DNA of 30,847 nucleotides. Origin: Oscillospiraceae bacterium. Its GTDB lineage: Bacteria; Bacillota; Clostridia; Oscillospirales; Oscillospiraceae. The position numbers were made by a program, and so were the translations under genes. Location: the NCBI GenBank assembly GCA_015068335.1, contig SVKT01000004.1, positions 1-30,847 on the forward strand, written 5' to 3'. Shown piece after piece: positions 30,731 through 30,847 of the stretch (position 1 is the stretch's first letter; every line of letters begins with the position of its first letter). The notes under the pieces were generated by a model, which made no database searches, was not told the origin of the DNA, and saw nothing but the letters and a program-made list of their open reading frames with translations.

Positions 30731-30847
30731 ATGAGCGGAAAAGTACACGTTATGGATCATCCCCTGGTCGCCCACAAGATGACCGTGCTGCGGGACAAGA
30801 ACACCTCCGTCAAGGTCTTTCGCGAGATCGTTTCCGAGGTCGGCATG
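30731..30847 (+). CDS. upp: Uracil phosphoribosyltransferase, N-terminal 39 residues
   Basis: The visible protein starts MSGKVHVMDHPLVAHKMTVL, followed by RDKNTSVKVFREIVSEVG, which is the standard opening of uracil phosphoribosyltransferase, the salvage enzyme making UMP from uracil and PRPP. An AAAGGAG site lies just upstream of the ATG at 30731. It runs off the right edge. The gap of 28 bases after tsaB has no terminator, so it may be read with tsaE-tsaB. Confidence 0.9.
   Translation, partial: MSGKVHVMDHPLVAHKMTVLRDKNTSVKVFREIVSEVGM

Overview
The window looks like a chromosomal housekeeping segment from a GC-rich gut-type Clostridia, most likely Oscillospirales/Oscillospiraceae. The basis is the gene set (ECF transporter core next to truA, ClpE-type unfoldase, EFR1-type ferredoxin-flavodoxin, DUF5711 protein, UPF0237/UPF0210 pair, ThrR-like ACT regulator) together with strong C/G-ending codon use. 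I see no tRNA, rRNA, CRISPR array, insertion sequence or prophage gene. Coding density is very high and no gene-free stretch exceeds about 200 bases.

Layout, left to right. Positions 1-162 hold the start of a P-loop ATPase on the minus strand. Positions 285-10790 are a long minus-strand run: a SAM methyltransferase, a VanZ protein, ecfA1-ecfA2-ecfT (vitamin/metal uptake core), truA, a DUF5711 propeller protein, a CvpA-like membrane protein with an unusual five-unit repeat, clpE, a small Cys-rich protein and an EFR1 ferredoxin. It starts at a clear promoter near 10832-10861 and ends at a strong terminator at 244-277. queH is transcribed the other way from its own promoter and shares a bidirectional terminator with mntP. 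Next come mntP, a PFL/UPF0210 protein and a UPF0237 ACT protein as one unit (11568-13823), then an aspartate-pathway unit of ThrR-like regulator, hom and lysC (13941-16924).

Positions 17152-26996 are one tight eight-gene unit: ddl, murF, an ABC-F ATPase, a YdcF protein, a flavodoxin, prfA (RF1), a fused threonylcarbamoyl-AMP synthase/dephospho-CoA kinase, and an M18 aminopeptidase. A secreted SLH-domain protein and a RodA/FtsW protein follow. A divergent promoter pair then drives tsaE-tsaB and the start of upp on the plus strand. Cell wall precursor synthesis (ddl, murF), wall elongation (rodA) and t6A tRNA modification (TsaC part of the fusion, TsaE, TsaB) are the recurring themes.

The most notable observations are these. 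The tetranucleotides CATG and AGCT are almost absent (I found two of each in the whole window). The homoserine dehydrogenase gene is broken by a frameshift best explained by loss of 4 nt. A perfect hairpin covers the ribosome-binding site of the SLH gene. The CvpA-like protein carries five 18-residue repeats. Sua5 and CoaE are fused in one chain. No clearly new defence or mobile system is visible; the base-word depletion is the best pointer to something unexplained in this genome.
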